In this document: one piece after another, positions 52,277 to 53,849 of the stretch
How the letters are laid out: every line of letters starts with the position of its first letter
Numbering within the stretch: the first letter of the stretch is position 1
Assembly: GCA_029238785.1 (NCBI GenBank)
Contig: JAQWFN010000064.1
Location: 1 to 53,849 of the forward strand
Reading direction: 5' to 3'
Length of the DNA: 53,849 nucleotides
Source of the DNA: Flavobacteriales bacterium
GTDB taxonomy: Bacteria > Bacteroidota > Bacteroidia > Flavobacteriales_D > Sanyastnellaceae
The notes under the pieces: model-generated
Seen by the model: only the letters and a program-made list of their open reading frames with translations
Told to the model about the DNA's origin: nothing
Database searches by the model: none
Made by a program: the position numbers and the translations under genes

Positions 52277-53849
52277 TTACTCCTCCCCTGCTGTGCTTTC
52301 TAAAAACAGTTCATCGAGCTGTGTTTGGTCAATTGGTGCTGGTGCATCAATCATCACATCTCTACCACTGTTGTTTTTCGGGAAGGCGATGTAATCTCTG
52401 ATGGAGTCGCTTCCACCAAACAAACTGCACAAACGATCGAAACCAAGCGCGATACCGCCGTGAGGAGGTGCTCCGTATTCGAAAGCGTTCATCAAGAAAC
52501 CAAATTGAGCTTGTGCTTCTTCCTTGGTAAACCCAAGCAAATCAAACATGCGTTGCTGTATTCCACGATCGTGAATACGAATAGAACCACCACCAATTTC
52601 AGTTCCGTTAATCACCATGTCGTAGGCGTTGGCCTTTACTTCACCCGGGTGTGTTTCTAATTGACCCAATTGCTCTGGTTTAGGCGAGGTGAAGGGGTGG
52701 TGCATGGCATGGTAGCGCTCACTTTCTTCGTCCCATTCAAGCAAGGGGAAATCCAAGACCCATAGTGGAGCAAATACTTTTGGATCGCGCAATCCGAGCT
52801 GGTCGCCCATGTGCAAACGCAATTCGTTCATTTGCTTGCGCACTTTGGCTGTTTCACCCGAAAGTATCAAAATCAAATCGCCTTTTTCCGCGCCGGCATG
52901 TGCAGCCCAAGCGGCAAGGTCTTCTGGGGTGTAAAATTTATCAACGCTCGACTTGAAACTGCCGTCTTCATTGCACTTGCAATAAACCATTCCTTTGGCG
53001 CCTACTTGTGGACGCTTCACGAAATCGGTGAGGGCATCGAGTTGTTTTCTGGTGTATTCTGCAGCGCCTTTAGCCACGATACCTACTACTAGTTCAGCAT
53101 CATCAAAAACTTGAAAGCCTTTATTTTGAGTGAGGGCATTCATGTTGACGAACTCCATTCCGAAGCGGATATCTGGCTTGTCTGAACCGTATTTCTCCAT
53201 GGCATCGTCGTAATACATGCGCGGGAAATCCTGAATTTCGTGGTTCAACACTACTTTGAACAAGTGGCGCACCATACCTTCGAAGGTGTTGAGGATGTCT
53301 TCCTGCTCCACGAAGGCCATTTCGCAATCGATTTGCGTGAATTCTGGCTGACGATCGGCACGCAAGTCCTCATCTCTGAAGCACTTCACAATTTGGTAGT
53401 AACGGTCGAAACCAGAAACCATCAACAACTGCTTGAAGGTTTGAGGCGATTGGGGAAGGGCGTAAAACTGACCCGGGTTCATTCTACTTGGCACCACAAA
53501 ATCGCGCGCGCCTTCTGGTGTTGATTTGATCAAGTAAGGCGTTTCTACTTCGATGAAGGAGATGCTATCGAGGTACTTGCGGGTTTCGATGCTCAGGCGG
53601 TGACGCAGCATGAGGTTATTCATCACCGGCTTGCGTCGCAAATCCAAATAGCGGTATTGCATGCGCAGGTCGTCGCCCCCATCGGTTTTGTCTTCAATGG
53701 TAAAAGGTGGGGTTTTACTTCCGTTGAGCACTTCGAGTTGGCTCACCAAGATCTCGATATCGCCCGTTGACATGTTGTCGTTTTTACTTGAGCGTTCGAT
53801 CACTTCCCCTTGGATTTTAATCACAAACTCTCGTCCCAGCTTTCGCGCT
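52277..53849 (-). CDS. aspS: Aspartyl-tRNA synthetase (5' partial)
   Basis: A class II aminoacyl-tRNA synthetase that charges tRNA-Asp, with 523 residues visible; the frame runs off the right end, so about 60 N-terminal residues (part of the OB-fold anticodon-binding domain) are missing. Visible motifs are the end of the OB fold ([12 protein letters not shown]), motif 1 (RYLDLRRKP), motif 2 ([18 protein letters not shown]) and motif 3 ([14 protein letters not shown]). The bacterial-type insertion domain lies between motifs 2 and 3. The gene is convergent with the small sorting-domain-like gene, 16 bases apart, without an obvious terminator between them. Confidence 0.96.
   Translation of the reverse strand, partial: ARKLGREFVIKIQGEVIERSSKNDNMSTGDIEILVSQLEVLNGSKTPPFTIEDKTDGGDDLRMQYRYLDLRRKPVMNNLMLRHRLSIETRKYLDSISFIEVETPYLIKSTPEGARDFVVPSRMNPGQFYALPQSPQTFKQLLMVSGFDRYYQIVKCFRDEDLRADRQPEFTQIDCEMAFVEQEDILNTFEGMVRHLFKVVLNHEIQDFPRMYYDDAMEKYGSDKPDIRFGMEFVNMNALTQNKGFQVFDDAELVVGIVAKGAAEYTRKQLDALTDFVKRPQVGAKGMVYCKCNEDGSFKSSVDKFYTPEDLAAWAAHAGAEKGDLILILSGETAKVRKQMNELRLHMGDQLGLRDPKVFAPLWVLDFPLLEWDEESERYHAMHHPFTSPKPEQLGQLETHPGEVKANAYDMVINGTEIGGGSIRIHDRGIQQRMFDLLGFTKEEAQAQFGFLMNAFEYGAPPHGGIALGFDRLCSLFGGSDSIRDYIAFPKNNSGRDVMIDAPAPIDQTQLDELFLESTAGEE

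Noticed and set aside
1-53849. Insertion sequences, prophage or integrative elements
   Set aside because: No transposase, integrase, phage structural gene or terminal inverted repeats are seen. The XRE/S24 regulator alone is not evidence of a prophage.
1-53849. tRNA or rRNA genes
   Set aside because: I looked at every gap for cloverleaf or conserved rRNA sequence and saw none. A tRNAscan-type search would settle this.

Overview
This window is chromosomal DNA from a member of the Bacteroidota, most likely a marine or freshwater Flavobacteriales lineage. The evidence is consistent across the window. There are four secreted proteins with a C-terminal type IX secretion (T9SS) sorting domain and a PorU2-like T9SS sortase. 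Promoters have a TAnnTTTG -7 box, Shine-Dalgarno sequences are absent, and several two-domain Bacteroidota families occur (DUF4286, DUF4139, Reg_prop/LytS kinases, tandem amidohydrolases). I see no tRNA, rRNA, insertion sequence, phage or CRISPR array.

Layout: 1-2.6 kb holds the 3' part of a large surface beta-helix protein. At 2.6-4.6 kb (minus) is a probable ether-lipid module, an alkylglycerol-monooxygenase-like hydroxylase followed by a lysoplasmalogenase-family membrane protein. At 4.7-10.3 kb (plus) are DUF4286, rsmA, fbp and mfd. A repeat-rich gap follows (10.25-10.6 kb) next to a truncated secreted protein and a lipoprotein. At 11.3-13.7 kb (plus) are truB, queA and a TM2-domain protein. 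At 13.7-26.8 kb (minus) are a redoxin, an acyl-CoA carboxylase beta chain, the PorU2-like sortase (frameshifted near its 3' end), an alpha/beta hydrolase, a dockerin-like metalloprotease and a choice-of-anchor L protein. At 26.9-27.9 kb, heptamer arrays precede an XRE/S24 regulator. At 27.9-33.7 kb are an nfu-DUF3050 pair and a divergent two-gene amidohydrolase operon. At 33.8-39.1 kb are a frameshifted DUF4139 protein, trpS and a GT-C-like membrane protein. At 39.1-46.8 kb are two paralogous FG-GAP/ASPIC surface proteins and an SGNH-MBOAT O-acylation pair. At 46.9-51.9 kb are an acidic lipoprotein and a LytS-type sensor kinase with two paralogous LytTR regulators. The window ends with a tiny stand-alone protein resembling a T9SS sorting domain and with aspS, which runs off the right edge.

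How the genes connect: the main theme is the cell envelope and surface. The large exoproteins carry sorting domains that a T9SS sortase would cleave, and the PorU2-like gene lies in the same region. The O-acylation pair and GT-C protein would modify envelope polysaccharide or protein. The propeller kinase would sense an envelope or extracellular signal. The housekeeping genes (rsmA, fbp, mfd, truB, queA, trpS, aspS, pccB) are ordinary.

The points most worth a second look are: (1) six genes whose -7 box ends 3-5 nt before the ATG, predicting leaderless transcripts; (2) the leaderless stand-alone sorting-domain-like protein; (3) the paired ether-lipid enzymes; (4) perfectly phased heptamer arrays at two loci; (5) two single-base frameshifts in otherwise intact envelope genes.
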